A stretch of DNA of 64,000 nt from Rhodospirillum sp047263945 (GCF_047263945.1 NZ_JBLAVB010000002.1:496001-560000), one strand, 5' to 3'; counted from the first letter of the stretch, positions 1-8,802 are shown. Notes: generated by a model not told the origin, from the sequence alone. Made by a program: numbers and translations.

Positions 1-1
1 C

Positions 2-1579
2 CATGCCCGTGCCATCCTGGCGACCATGCTGACGGAAATGGGCTTTTTGGTGGACCAGGCGGGGTCCTGTCAGGAAGCGCAGGCCGTCTTGGCGAGGGCT
101 GGCGAAAACGGGTTGGTCCATGCCGTTGTCTTCATAGACAGTCGCCTGTTGTCCGGTGTTGATTGTGACGTGGGGGCCGCGATCCGGAAGGCCAGCGGCA
201 TGGAAGAGATGCCGGGACTGGTGCTCGTCGCTCCCAGGCCGGGGCCGGACTGTGATCAGATCGCCCAGGACCAGAGGATTGACGCGGTCCTGATCAAGCC
301 GATCACGCCGTCTGCACTCTTCGACGTGGTGATTGATGTGATCAATACCGGTGGAGCAGCTCAACGACCGGGTCGGACCGTCGCCAAAGCGCTACCGGTG
401 ACCCCGGACTTGACCGGCTCTCGGATTCTTGTGGCTGAGGACAACGCCATCAACCAAGAACTGATCGTTGACTTGCTTGAGGTCACGGGGGCATCCGTTG
501 TTCTGGCAGGGGATGGCCTCAAGGCTTTGGAGGCCCTGGCCCAGGAAGGACCCTTTGATCTCGTCTTGATGGACATGCAGATGCCCAGGATGGATGGTTT
601 GACGGCGACCCGGGCCTTGCGCGAAGACCCCGCCCACGGGAACCTGCCCGTGGTGGCCATGACCGCCAACGTCCTTCCCGGTGATCGAGAGGAAACTTTG
701 GCCGCAGGCATGGACGACCACCTGGGGAAACCGATCGATATTGAAGCTCTCTATCAGGTGTTGGTCAAATACCTGGGATCCGAGTGTCGCAGGGACCGCC
801 CGGCCCTGCGATCCAAGGGGGACTTGGCGAAGGGGCTGACGCGGGAACCATCAGCGGGATTGGGACTCGAGGACGACGTCCTGTCTTCCTTGCTTCTGGG
901 GGTTCCCGGTCTGTCTGCGAGGGAAGGACTCGCCCGGGTGGGGGGGCGGCTGGAGCGTTATCTGGGACTTCTGCGCCGTTTCGTCGATGGGTGGTCGACT
1001 CTGGAACGGGCGCTGATGGCGCCCGTGGACGGGGAGGGACATGCCACCGTAGAGCGGGCGGCCCATACCTTGAAGGGCCTGGCTGGCACCCTGGGCGCTC
1101 TCGTTCTCGCCCAAGCGGCGGCAGAGGTGGAGTCCCTGACTCGCCGTGATGCCGATGGAGACGCCCTTTCCAAGGCCGCAGTGGATCTGGCGGCGGAAGG
1201 GCGGGTGCTGGCCGAAGCCCTTGCTGTTGCCCTGGCCGCCCAGCAAGCCCTGGGCCAGGATGGATCTTCGTCGACGGGGACCACGACCTCGGGATCCCCA
1301 CAAGGGGGATCCATCGCTTTGGAACCGCTGGAGGAGGCTCCCAAAGTACTGGCTCGCCTCGCCGCCCTCTTGGAAGAGGACGATTCAGAGGCAATGGATG
1401 TCCTGAAGGGGCATCGGGCCCTTTTCGATAGAGCCCTGGGACCGACTGGCGCGAAGGCACTGGCTGATCTGATCATGGATTTCGAGTTCGAGGAGGCCCT
1501 CGTGATTTTGCAACGCTATGCCACAGAGGGCTCTGAGGGTGATGGGGATATGGACACAAGGGAAAGGACGTCCGGATGA
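2..1579 (+). CDS. Hybrid sensor histidine kinase, C-terminal part (receiver-receiver-HPt), 5' partial
   Basis: The reading frame is open to the left edge, so this is the 3' end of a larger gene; 525 residues are visible. The first ~110 residues resemble a receiver domain with an Asp (FIDSR) and a Lys-Pro (LIKPI) but weak acidic-pocket motifs. A second, canonical receiver follows: AEDN acidic pair, phosphoacceptor Asp in LVLMDMQMP, and the switch Lys in LGKPID. A C-terminal histidine phosphotransfer domain carries HTLKGLAGTLG, with its His codon at 1064-1066. This order is typical of hybrid kinases that run a phosphorelay; the kinase core should lie upstream. The stop overlaps the next start (ATGA at 1576-1579), so it is translationally coupled to a REC/HD-GYP gene that is its probable output. 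The input signal cannot be inferred. Confidence 0.85.
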   Translation, partial: HARAILATMLTEMGFLVDQAGSCQEAQAVLARAGENGLVHAVVFIDSRLLSGVDCDVGAAIRKASGMEEMPGLVLVAPRPGPDCDQIAQDQRIDAVLIKPITPSALFDVVIDVINTGGAAQRPGRTVAKALPVTPDLTGSRILVAEDNAINQELIVDLLEVTGASVVLAGDGLKALEALAQEGPFDLVLMDMQMPRMDGLTATRALREDPAHGNLPVVAMTANVLPGDREETLAAGMDDHLGKPIDIEALYQVLVKYLGSECRRDRPALRSKGDLAKGLTREPSAGLGLEDDVLSSLLLGVPGLSAREGLARVGGRLERYLGLLRRFVDGWSTLERALMAPVDGEGHATVERAAHTLKGLAGTLGALVLAQAAAEVESLTRRDADGDALSKAAVDLAAEGRVLAEALAVALAAQQALGQDGSSSTGTTTSGSPQGGSIALEPLEEAPKVLARLAALLEEDDSEAMDVLKGHRALFDRALGPTGAKALADLIMDFEFEEALVILQRYATEGSEGDGDMDTRERTSG

Positions 1580-2700
1580 TGCAAGGAAACAAACCGGCTG
1601 CCACCATTCTGGTCGTGGACGATACACCCGAGAATCTGTCCCTGATGAGCGATCTGTTGCGGGATACCTATCGTGTCAAAGTGGCCACGGGGGGCGAAAA
1701 GGCGCTTCGCATCGCCCGCGCAGCAGAACCGCCGGATTTGATCTTGCTCGATGTGATGATGCCGGGGATGGACGGTTACGAGGTCTGTCGCCAGCTCAAG
1801 GCAGATCGGTCGACAGCGGCTATTCCCGTGATCTTCTTGACCGCCCGCTCTGACCCCGAGGATGAGCGCAAGGGCTTGGACCTGGGCGCGGTGGACTACA
1901 TCACCAAGCCCATCAGCCCCGCTTTGGTGATGGCCCGCGTGCGCAATCACCTGTCCCTGAAAAGCCACACGGATTTTCTGAAGGACAAGGCGGTCTGGTT
2001 GGAACGCGAGGTGCGGAACCGAACCCGGGATATCTCCCGCATGAAGGAAGTGACGATCGTTGCCATGGCAACGCTTGCGGAGACTCGGGACAACGAAACG
2101 GGCAATCACATTCGCCGGACCCAGAACTACGTGAAGGCCTTGGCCGAGGATCTGGCGCCTTTGCCAGCCTTTTCCAAAGAGTTGACCCCATCCAATATCG
2201 ACCTTCTGTTCAAGTCGGCGCCCCTGCATGATATTGGCAAAGTGGGGATCCCTGACGCCATTCTGCTGAAACCGGGACGGCTGACGGCCGAAGAATTCAC
2301 CATCATGAAGACCCATGCGGCCCTGGGTGCCGAAGCCATTCGGGAAGCGGAAACCATGCTGGATTCCGCTGAACCGTCCTTCCTGCGCTACGCCCGGGAA
2401 ATTGCCGAGTACCACCATGAAAAATGGGATGGGAGCGGCTATCCCCATGGTCTCGCGGGGGAGGAGATCCCCCTGTCGGGCCGTCTGATGGCCCTGGCCG
2501 ATGTCTATGATGCCCTGATTTCCAAGCGTTGTTACAAGCCCGCCTGGACCCATGAACAGGCCGTGGACATGATCCGCGAGGGTCGGGGGACTCATTTTGA
2601 CCCGCGTATCGTCGATGTGTTCCTTGGGATGTCGGAACGCTTCCGGGATATCGCCACCCGGTTCCGCGATGATGTGGCCCAAGGCACTGTCGACGCCTGA
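1576..2700 (+). CDS. Response regulator with HD-GYP cyclic-di-GMP phosphodiesterase domain
   Basis: 374 residues. The N-terminal receiver has VVDD, phosphoacceptor D59 (LLDVMMPGMDG) and the conserved ITKPIS lysine. The C-terminal HD-GYP domain keeps HDIGKVGIPD (H218-D219) and HHEKWDGSGYP (280-290), the metal-binding and GYP signatures expected of a hydrolase that degrades cyclic di-GMP. A short helical linker joins the two. The start overlaps the hybrid-kinase stop by four bases, and a second ATG follows immediately. Phosphorelay from the upstream HPt to D59 is the likely control (inferred from order and coupling). Loss of c-di-GMP would favour motility over biofilm, but the target process is not visible. 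Confidence 0.93.
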   Translation: MMQGNKPAATILVVDDTPENLSLMSDLLRDTYRVKVATGGEKALRIARAAEPPDLILLDVMMPGMDGYEVCRQLKADRSTAAIPVIFLTARSDPEDERKGLDLGAVDYITKPISPALVMARVRNHLSLKSHTDFLKDKAVWLEREVRNRTRDISRMKEVTIVAMATLAETRDNETGNHIRRTQNYVKALAEDLAPLPAFSKELTPSNIDLLFKSAPLHDIGKVGIPDAILLKPGRLTAEEFTIMKTHAALGAEAIREAETMLDSAEPSFLRYAREIAEYHHEKWDGSGYPHGLAGEEIPLSGRLMALADVYDALISKRCYKPAWTHEQAVDMIREGRGTHFDPRIVDVFLGMSERFRDIATRFRDDVAQGTVDA

Positions 2701-2704
2701 GGCT

Positions 2705-2743
2705 TAGAGCATCGAGCGGAAAAGTAGGAACCGGTTTTCCGAT
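2705..2743. repeat. Truncated copy of the bipartite palindromic repeat (first palindrome only)
   Basis: This segment matches the left arm and core of the first palindrome seen in full at 8965, 14898 and 24631 (AGAGCATCGAGCGGAAAAG, then the ACCGGTTTTCCG core). It lacks the right arm and the second palindrome. It lies between the convergent HD-GYP gene and bluB. Confidence 0.7.
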
Positions 2744-2750
2744 CCCTCTT

Positions 2751-3416
2751 TTACCGTTCGACCGTTTCCACTTTGCCCCGGCGGGCTTGCCAGCCTAGGC
2801 GTTCCAGTTCTGGGACTTCGGTGTTGTCCCGGGGCCAGCCGATGCACAGGTAGGCCACGAAGGTCCAATCTGGGGGTGTCTCCAGGATCCGGGCGACTTC
2901 TCTGGGATTCAGAATGGAGACCCAACCGACCCCGACACCCTTGGCTCGGGCGGCGAGCCAGAGGGTATGGATGGCCATGACCACGGAATAGCGCCGGGTT
3001 TCCGGCATGGTGTCCTGACCCAGGCCGTGGCCCTGGTCTGTCCCTTCGTCGCAGAAGACGGCGAGGTGGAGCGGTGAGGCCCGCAGGCCTTCCAGCTTCA
3101 GACGGGCGTAGAGGTCCTGGCGACCCGGATCCTGATTGGCTAAGGCCTGGGCGTTACAGCGCTCGAAATCGGCGATGATACGGGCACGGGTGTCCTCGGT
3201 ATTTACCTGTATGAAGCGCCAGGGTTGGCTGTTGCCCACACTGGGGGCCAAATCCGCCATGGTCAGGAGATGTTCGGCCAATCCATGGGGCAGGGAGTCG
3301 GTCCGGAAATGCCGGACGTCCCGTCGCCAGCGGAACAGAGTCTCCAAACCGCCCTGGAAGGCACTGTCGAAGGTGGGCGTTTGGCTGTGGGTCTCGGGGT
3401 CGCGGGGTTCGGTCAT
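2751..3416 (-). CDS. bluB: 5,6-dimethylbenzimidazole synthase BluB
   Basis: 221 residues, the usual length for BluB. This flavoenzyme of the nitroreductase fold uses O2 to break down reduced FMN into 5,6-dimethylbenzimidazole, the lower ligand of vitamin B12. The N-terminal part has the family pattern RRDVRHFR and APSVGNSQPWRF, and the C-terminal part has the conserved GVGWVSI and LCIGWP segments. The ATG at 3416 gives the family-typical N terminus. The gene stands alone here, ~28 kb from the cobalamin operon, but its product would supply that pathway. It differs from the RutE-like nitroreductase at 7996 by these BluB-specific motifs. Confidence 0.93.
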   Translation of the reverse strand: MTEPRDPETHSQTPTFDSAFQGGLETLFRWRRDVRHFRTDSLPHGLAEHLLTMADLAPSVGNSQPWRFIQVNTEDTRARIIADFERCNAQALANQDPGRQDLYARLKLEGLRASPLHLAVFCDEGTDQGHGLGQDTMPETRRYSVVMAIHTLWLAARAKGVGVGWVSILNPREVARILETPPDWTFVAYLCIGWPRDNTEVPELERLGWQARRGKVETVER

Positions 3417-3538
3417 GACGCCACTTTATCTCTCGTTGGATGCGGAAGCCAGACCCGTGGATCCCGATGGGGTACTTGACCGGACTCGGGGAATGGTCTA
3501 CCCCGCGCCCATCCGTCTTACGCTGCGAGGATTCCTCC

Positions 3539-4537
3539 ATGAACCGCATTTTTTCGGGCATTCAGCCCACCGGTAACCTGCATCTGGGCAATTATCTGGG
3601 CGCCATCCGCAACTGGGTGAGCCTGCAGGGTGACTATGAATGCATCTTCTGCATGGTGGACCTCCACGCGATTACCGTTTGGCAGGACCCCGCAGAATTG
3701 CGCCGCTGCACTCGGGAGGTGACTGCAGGTCTGCTCGCCGCAGGCATCGACCCCAAGAAGAACGTCGTTTTCAACCAATCCACCGTCCCCGCCCATGCCC
3801 AGTTGGCCTGGGTGTTCAATTGCGTGGCGCGCATGGGCTGGCTGAACCGGATGACCCAGTTCAAGGAAAAGGCCGGTAAGAACAAGGAAAATGCCTCGGT
3901 CGGGTTGTTTGCCTATCCCGATCTGATGGCCGCAGACATCTTGGCCTATAAGGCCACCCACGTTCCCGTGGGCGAGGACCAGAAGCAGCATCTGGAACTG
4001 ACCCGGGACATTGCTCAGAAGTTCAACAACGATTACGGCGTGGAGTTCTTTCCCATCACCGAACCCCTGATCCTGGGCGAGGCCACCCGGGTGATGTCCC
4101 TGCGTGATGGGGCGAAAAAGATGAGCAAGTCCGATGCCTCGGACTATGCGCGCATCAACATGACCGACGACGCAGATGCCATCGCCCAGAAGCTGCGCAA
4201 GGCCAAGACCGACCCCGAACCCCTGCCCGAAACGGTTGACGGGCTGGAGGGCAGACCCGAGGCGGCCAATCTGATCGGCATTTACGCCGCCCTGTCTGAC
4301 AAGACCAAGGCTCAGGTGCTGGCCGAAGTGGGGGGCAAGCCCTTCAGCGACTTCAAGAAAGACCTGACCGAACTGGCCGTGTCCGTGCTGACGCCGATCA
4401 ACGGTGAAATGGCCCGGCTCATGGCCGACCCGGGCAGTGTTGATGCCGTGCTGCGCGAGGGTGCGGAGAGAGCTGCAGCCATCGCAGAGCCGATCCTCAA
4501 GGATGTCTATGAAATTGTCGGTTTCTTGAAGCCGTAA
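3539..4537 (+). CDS. trpS: Tryptophan--tRNA ligase
   Basis: 332 residues, normal for a bacterial class I TrpRS. The HIGH-type signature is PTGNLHLGNY near the N terminus and the KMSKS loop is at residues 194-198 (KKMSKSDASD). It charges tRNA-Trp in the cytoplasm. The frame is open further upstream, but ATG 3539 is preferred: it has GAGGA just upstream and yields the standard MNRIFSGIQPTG start. bluB is divergent, and a good intrinsic terminator follows the stop. Confidence 0.97.
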   Translation: MNRIFSGIQPTGNLHLGNYLGAIRNWVSLQGDYECIFCMVDLHAITVWQDPAELRRCTREVTAGLLAAGIDPKKNVVFNQSTVPAHAQLAWVFNCVARMGWLNRMTQFKEKAGKNKENASVGLFAYPDLMAADILAYKATHVPVGEDQKQHLELTRDIAQKFNNDYGVEFFPITEPLILGEATRVMSLRDGAKKMSKSDASDYARINMTDDADAIAQKLRKAKTDPEPLPETVDGLEGRPEAANLIGIYAALSDKTKAQVLAEVGGKPFSDFKKDLTELAVSVLTPINGEMARLMADPGSVDAVLREGAERAAAIAEPILKDVYEIVGFLKP

Positions 4538-4584
4538 AGCCTTTGGGGTTTCACCGGCCCATCTGACACCTTACTTTAGACCCC

Positions 4585-4616
4585 AGGGCCGCTCCCAAGG
4601 GGCGCGGCCCTTTATT
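4585..4616 (+). terminator. Intrinsic terminator after trpS
   Basis: An 8-bp perfect stem, AGGGCCGC (4585-4592) with GCGGCCCT (4604-4611), has an 11-base loop and runs into TTTATT. It lies 47 bases after the trpS stop and separates it from the next gene. Confidence 0.85.
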
Positions 4617-4642
4617 CTATCGGGCTAAGGAAAGAGGCAGCT

Positions 4643-5605
4643 ATGAAACGGTTACTGGGGTCCGTGATGGACAAGGTTGGCGCCATGGTGGACCGGGTGC
4701 TGACCGGCGGGGTCCTGTTGAAAATCGCCGCCGTTTTCCTGGTGCTGATCATTCTTTACTATCCCATTGGCATGGTCATCTCCAACAAAGTGGATGATGA
4801 CATCGCCTATGAACCGCCTCGGACCGAAGGGGGCTCTGCCTCCGTGGATATGGCCGCTGGCTTGATCCAACGGGAGGTGGAGGTGAACGGTTGGGTGGCC
4901 AACAACCCCTTCTTCTTCCCCTCCGGCGCCCTGGACAACATGCCCGAATTCCAGATGGGCATTCTCTACGCCCTGTCGCGCTATGCCTTGGAAATGAGTG
5001 ACCAGATCGGGCGCACCCGGGGATCCAGCCAGGTGGACAAGGATTTGGATCTGGCGGCGGGGCGTCTGAAGCTGCCCGGTACGGTTTGGTACATTGATTT
5101 CTCCACTTCCTTCTGGCCCCAGTCCACCTCCGAAGACCAGTACATGGCCGCCAGACGGGCCTTGCTCGCCTATAACACCCGTCTGGCCAAGGGGGATGCG
5201 GTGTTCGAGGCGCGGGCCGATAACCTGCAGGCCAGCCTGGACCGGTTCGCCAAGGACCTGGGCTCGGCGAGCGCCCTGTTGGACCGGCAAATCCGCGACG
5301 GTGGTTTCTTTACGTTCAAGGATGATAATGTCTTTTACGCGACCAAAGGGCGCTTGTACGGCTACGCCATGATCTTGAAGGCCATGGGAGAGGACTTTGC
5401 CAATGTGATTGCTGAACGGCAGTTGGACTCGGCCTGGGCTCAGATGGTCCAATCTTTGGAGCAGGCAGCCGAAATGGATCCCTTGGTGGTGTTTAATGGG
5501 ACCCCTGGTGGACTATTCCCGCCCAGCCACTTGGCAGACCAGGGTTTTTACCTGTTGCGGTCCCGCACCCAGATGAACGAAGTGATCGCCATTCTTCAGA
5601 AATAA
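4643..5605 (+). CDS. DUF2333 family protein (membrane-anchored)
   Basis: 320 residues. An amphipathic N terminus is followed by one transmembrane helix at about residues 27-48 (LLKIAAVFLVLIILYYPIGM), then a large, probably periplasmic domain with no catalytic motif I recognise. Features such as VNGWVANNPFFFPSGALDNMPEFQ agree with my memory of DUF2333, a family of unknown function in alpha- and gammaproteobacteria; a profile search would settle the name. AAAGAGG lies just before the ATG at 4643. It has its own transcription unit after the trpS terminator and is followed by a TIGR02186-type gene on the same strand. Confidence 0.7.
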   Translation: MKRLLGSVMDKVGAMVDRVLTGGVLLKIAAVFLVLIILYYPIGMVISNKVDDDIAYEPPRTEGGSASVDMAAGLIQREVEVNGWVANNPFFFPSGALDNMPEFQMGILYALSRYALEMSDQIGRTRGSSQVDKDLDLAAGRLKLPGTVWYIDFSTSFWPQSTSEDQYMAARRALLAYNTRLAKGDAVFEARADNLQASLDRFAKDLGSASALLDRQIRDGGFFTFKDDNVFYATKGRLYGYAMILKAMGEDFANVIAERQLDSAWAQMVQSLEQAAEMDPLVVFNGTPGGLFPPSHLADQGFYLLRSRTQMNEVIAILQK

Positions 5606-5713
5606 CGGATCGGTGGGCTTCCTCGGGCTTGACCTGTCAGGCCCCCCTGCCCTTTCATGTTCATGGCTGTGGGGCGCGATCGCGGCGCTTGATCCAAAGG
5701 GAGGCGGCAAGCC

Positions 5714-6580
5714 ATGGCCGACGAGGTCTTGGGACGCAGAGGGTGGGGGTCCAAAAGCTGGGGACGAAAAGTCGCGGGCTTGATCCGCCTGACAGGCCGC
5801 TTCCGCAAGCGGGCTGCGGCGGTGGCCGCGTTGCTGTCCTGTGTCTTTGTTGCCTTGGCCGCCCATGCCCAGGTCCAGCCATTGGTGGCGGACCTGTCCA
5901 AGCATCTTGTTGCCATCACCACCGCTTTCACCGGTACCGATGTGTTGCTTTTCGGGGCCACGGATGGTCCCGGGGACGTGGTGATGGTGGTGCGCGGGCC
6001 CTCCCGGTCCGAGGTGGTGCGCCGCAAGGACCACATGGGCGTCATCTGGGTGAACAAGGAAAGCGTTACCTTCGATGACGTCCCGACCTTCTACCGGGTG
6101 GCATCCAACCGTCCGATGAAGGATTTTGCCCGGCCTGAGGTATTGGCCCGCCATCAGATTGGTGTAGAGCGGCTGAGCCTGCCCATTCGGGATGAGTACC
6201 TGTACGATGACGAGACCCAGCGCGAATTCCGGGACGGATTTCTGCGTTTGAAGCGCAAGGCGGGGCTTTATGGCGCTGGTGGGGATAGCCCGGTGGGGCT
6301 GGAAGACGCACGGATTGCCATGCTGGACAATCGGCTGTTCCGGGTGAATCTGTATTTCCCAGCCAACGTGCCGGTTGGCAGCTACATCGTGGAAGTCTAT
6401 CTGTTCCGCGATGGTGAGGTGGTGAGTGCAGAAATCACCCCGCTGGTGATCAGCAAGATCGGTGTCGGTGCGGAGATCTACGATTTCGCCCATGAGCAGG
6501 CCATCATCTATGGCGTTTTGGCGGTGATCCTGGCGGTGGTGTCGGGATGGCTGGCTGGGGTTGCGTTCCGGAAGTCCTGA
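5714..6580 (+). CDS. TIGR02186 family transmembrane protein
   Basis: 288 residues. A charged N terminus precedes a signal-peptide-like segment (VAALLSCVFVALAAHAQ), then a ~200-residue periplasmic-type domain (AFTGTDVLLFGAT, VVRGPSR, IWVNKESVTF), then one C-terminal membrane helix (IIYGVLAVILAVVSGWLAGV) with a short basic tail. This matches the alphaproteobacterial family TIGR02186 (Alph_Pro_TM), whose function is not established. The N terminus before the signal segment is long, so a start nearer the hydrophobic stretch is possible. The next gene encodes a universal stress protein. Confidence 0.75.
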   Translation: MADEVLGRRGWGSKSWGRKVAGLIRLTGRFRKRAAAVAALLSCVFVALAAHAQVQPLVADLSKHLVAITTAFTGTDVLLFGATDGPGDVVMVVRGPSRSEVVRRKDHMGVIWVNKESVTFDDVPTFYRVASNRPMKDFARPEVLARHQIGVERLSLPIRDEYLYDDETQREFRDGFLRLKRKAGLYGAGGDSPVGLEDARIAMLDNRLFRVNLYFPANVPVGSYIVEVYLFRDGEVVSAEITPLVISKIGVGAEIYDFAHEQAIIYGVLAVILAVVSGWLAGVAFRKS

Positions 6581-6625
6581 TTGCCTTCCGGGGTGTTGTC
6601 TTTGATCAAACCAAATGGGGTGCCC

Positions 6626-7159
6626 ATGGGTGAAGATGAACGCGAGATCGGGCTGGACAAGGCCTCTTCCGAGGGGGACTGGGGTCGGGGGTCAGATCGC
6701 CACCGGACCTTCCTGGTTGTCGTCGACGATACGGAGGAAATGGCTGCGGCCCTGGCCTTTGCCTGCCGCCGCGCCCGGGCCACCGATGGTCGAGTCGCCC
6801 TGTTGCGCGTGATCGAACCCCAGGGCTCCCAGGTCTTTGCCTTTATCGACAAACTCATGAGCAGTGAAGCCTGGGAAGAGGCCGAACAACTGCTTCAGCG
6901 CATGGCGGCGGAGGTCAATCGGCACTCCGGCCACATGCCAATGCTCTACGTGCGGGAAGGAAAGCCCGTCGACGAGCTTCTGGCGCTTGTGGGAGAAGAA
7001 CCGACGATCTCCATTCTTGTCCTGGCTGCGGGCAAGGGGAAGGACGGCCCTGGTCCCTTGGTCTCCGCCTGTGGTGCGGGCCTGACGAATAAATTACGGG
7101 TTCCCGTGACCATTGTGCCAGCCGGTATGACCGAAGAGGACATCCGGCGATTGGCATGA
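6626..7159 (+). CDS. Universal stress protein (UspA family)
   Basis: 177 residues from ATG 6626. A TTG at 6581 would add 15 residues, but the ATG has GGGG upstream and fits better. The UspA domain starts near residue 30 (FLVVVDDTEEM) with the usual alternating strands, and it ends with the PVTIVPAG strand. The nucleotide-binding glycine loop (AAGKGKDGPGP) is only a partial match to G-2x-G-9x-G(S/T), so ATP binding is uncertain. It is probably a cytoplasmic stress-response protein and follows the TIGR02186 gene closely, likely in the same transcript. Confidence 0.85.
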   Translation: MGEDEREIGLDKASSEGDWGRGSDRHRTFLVVVDDTEEMAAALAFACRRARATDGRVALLRVIEPQGSQVFAFIDKLMSSEAWEEAEQLLQRMAAEVNRHSGHMPMLYVREGKPVDELLALVGEEPTISILVLAAGKGKDGPGPLVSACGAGLTNKLRVPVTIVPAGMTEEDIRRLA

Positions 7160-7163
7160 GACC

Positions 7164-7206
7164 AGTGTCACTCTGGTTCCATAAAGTTTAGAGTGTCTTG
7201 GAGAGG
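7164..7206. repeat. Partial copy of inverted repeat A
   Basis: TGTCACTCTGGTTCCATAA and the following TTAGAGTGTCTTGGAGAGG resemble the left part of the ~90-base repeat found complete at 8671-8760 and 52818-52907. The inner stem and right arm are missing. It lies between the usp stop and the nfu promoter region. Confidence 0.5.
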
Positions 7207-7306
7207 CTGGAAATCCGACTAATTTGGTTCTATATAAATTCAAAGGACCTCTTTTTTCGGAATTCACTGGGGTCCCGTTGACACGCCACCCTCCCCGGAG
7301 ACCTCC

Positions 7307-7858
7307 ATGTTCATTCAGACCGAACAAACACCCAACCCCGCAAGCCTCAAGTTTCTGCCCGGCAAGACTGTTTTGCCCGGCGGTGCCCGGGACTTTTCGA
7401 GCGCAACTGCGGCCCAGGCCTCGCCCCTTGCCACCCGCATCTTTGCGGTCGAAGGGGTGGCCGGAGTCTATCTGGGGGCGGACTTCGTGACCGTGTCAAA
7501 GGCCGATGGTCAGGATTGGTCAGTGATCAAACCCCAGGTTCTGGCGGCGATCATGGAGCATTTCACCTCCGGTGATGCGGTCTTGAAGGCCGGAGACGCC
7601 CACGAAGGCGGTGCGGTCGAGGGAGACAGCGAGGTTGTCCGCCAGATCAAGGAAATTCTGGAAACCCGGGTGCGCCCGGCGGTGGCTCAGGATGGCGGCG
7701 ACATCATGTTCAACGACTTCAAGGATGGGGTTGTCTACCTGAACATGCGCGGATCCTGTGCCGGTTGCCCCAGTTCCACGGCAACCCTGAAACAGGGGAT
7801 CGAAACCATGATGCGCCACTATATTCCCGAAGTTCAGTCGGTTCAGGCCGTCCAGTAG
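7307..7858 (+). CDS. NifU/Nfu-type iron-sulfur cluster scaffold protein
   Basis: 183 residues with an N-terminal Nfu_N domain (MFIQTEQTPNPASLKFLPG) and a C-terminal NifU-like domain with the cluster-binding CxxC in GSCAGCPSS. Family members hold and transfer Fe-S clusters to client apoproteins. The start at 7307 reproduces the conserved N terminus. Fe-S clients nearby include Nth (24753), CbiX (37197) and the ferredoxin (52940), though none is in the same operon. An intrinsic terminator follows. Confidence 0.93.
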   Translation: MFIQTEQTPNPASLKFLPGKTVLPGGARDFSSATAAQASPLATRIFAVEGVAGVYLGADFVTVSKADGQDWSVIKPQVLAAIMEHFTSGDAVLKAGDAHEGGAVEGDSEVVRQIKEILETRVRPAVAQDGGDIMFNDFKDGVVYLNMRGSCAGCPSSTATLKQGIETMMRHYIPEVQSVQAVQ

Positions 7859-7873
7859 GGCGTATGCCCCAGG

Positions 7874-7900
7874 CGGGGACCGTGTCATTGTCCCCGTTTT
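7874..7900 (+). terminator. Intrinsic terminator after the nfu gene
   Basis: A 7-bp stem, CGGGGAC (7874-7880) with GTCCCCG (7890-7896), is followed directly by TTTT. Confidence 0.75.
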
Positions 7901-7917
7901 GGAAACAGTGTGTTGAC

Positions 7918-7947
7918 GCGGGACCGGTCGCCATGGACCGGTCCCGC
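7918..7947 (+). promoter_or_regulatory. 12-bp perfect hairpin upstream of the nitroreductase gene
   Basis: GCGGGACCGGTC (7918-7929) and GACCGGTCCCGC (7936-7947) form a perfect 12-bp stem with a 6-base loop, 48 bases before the nitroreductase start. A TTGACG at 7913-7918 touches its left edge. There is no T run, so an operator or 5' leader structure is likelier than a terminator. Confidence 0.5.
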
Positions 7948-7995
7948 TGTCCATATGGGGCTATTGATCTCCCTATCCTTTCCACGGAGTTTGCC

Positions 7996-8628
7996 ATGAC
8001 CACCGATCCCCTTGCCCAGTCCGTCGAACCACCTCGCCATGGGGAGGCTCTTGATAAGGCGGCCTTGGAGCAGTTGTTCCTGTCCGCTCGCAGCTACCCG
8101 GCCTGGACCGACAAGCCCGTTGAACCGGTGGTTTTGGAGCGGCTGTACAATATTCTCCGCTGGGGGCCGACCAGCATGAATTGTAGCCCGGCCCGCTTCA
8201 TCTTCGTGACGTCGCCCGAGGCCAAGGACCGTTTGCTCCCCTGCTTGATGCCGGGCAACGTGGACAAGACCAAGGCCGCTCCGGTCACGGTCATCGTGGC
8301 CCATGACACGCGCTTTCACGATCACTTTCCCAAGCTTTGGTCCGTTTCCGATCCGCGCGGAATGTACGAGTCCAATGAAGCCCTGCGTGAGATGACGGCC
8401 TTGAAAAACGGGACCTTGCAAGGCGCCTATTTGATCCTGGCGGCCCGCGCCCTGGGTCTGGATTGCGGTCCGATGGCCGGTTTCGACGCCGCGAAGGTCG
8501 ACAAGGCGTTCCTTGAGGGCGGCACCTGGACCGCCAATTTCCTGGTGAATATCGGATATGGTGCCGAGGAAGGCCTGTTCCCCCGGGGACCGCGCCTGCC
8601 CTTCGAAGACGTGTGCCAGGTGGTGTAG
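7996..8628 (+). CDS. RutE-like NAD(P)H nitroreductase / malonic semialdehyde reductase
   Basis: 210 residues of the FMN-dependent nitroreductase fold. It follows E. coli RutE closely along its length: WGPTSMNCSPARFIFV, MPGNVDKTKAAPVTVIVA, the QGAYLILAARALGLDCGPM segment, and a C-terminal LVNIGYG with PRLPFED. RutE reduces malonic semialdehyde in pyrimidine-ring degradation. No other rut gene is near, so here it may have a broader aldehyde or nitro-compound role. ATG 7996 is chosen because it follows CACGGAGT and gives a family-length protein; a much longer in-frame start would read through the upstream nfu gene. Confidence 0.82.
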   Translation: MTTDPLAQSVEPPRHGEALDKAALEQLFLSARSYPAWTDKPVEPVVLERLYNILRWGPTSMNCSPARFIFVTSPEAKDRLLPCLMPGNVDKTKAAPVTVIVAHDTRFHDHFPKLWSVSDPRGMYESNEALREMTALKNGTLQGAYLILAARALGLDCGPMAGFDAAKVDKAFLEGGTWTANFLVNIGYGAEEGLFPRGPRLPFEDVCQVV

Positions 8629-8670
8629 TTTTGCCTTAGAGTGAAATGGGATCAGCTTGAGTCAAACTGG

Positions 8671-8760
8671 CCCAGTTTCACTCTGATTCTATAAGTTTTA
8701 GAGTCTCTTCGAGGCCAAGTTTGGTCGCAAAGCGACCCAACTCGATCTCGGAATACTCTA
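8671..8760. repeat. Inverted repeat A, complete copy
   Basis: A ~90-base element shares its layout with 52818-52907. A lead-in CCCAGTTTCACTCT is followed by a 62-base inverted repeat (8699-8760) whose outer arms begin TAGAGT and end ACTCTA. An inner stem uses TTTGGTCGC and GCGACCCAA. It codes for nothing recognisable and would fold into a long hairpin. Confidence 0.8.
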
Positions 8761-8802
8761 GAGCCCAACCCGAAATGACTCTCATTATTTCAACCACTTG
8801 GT

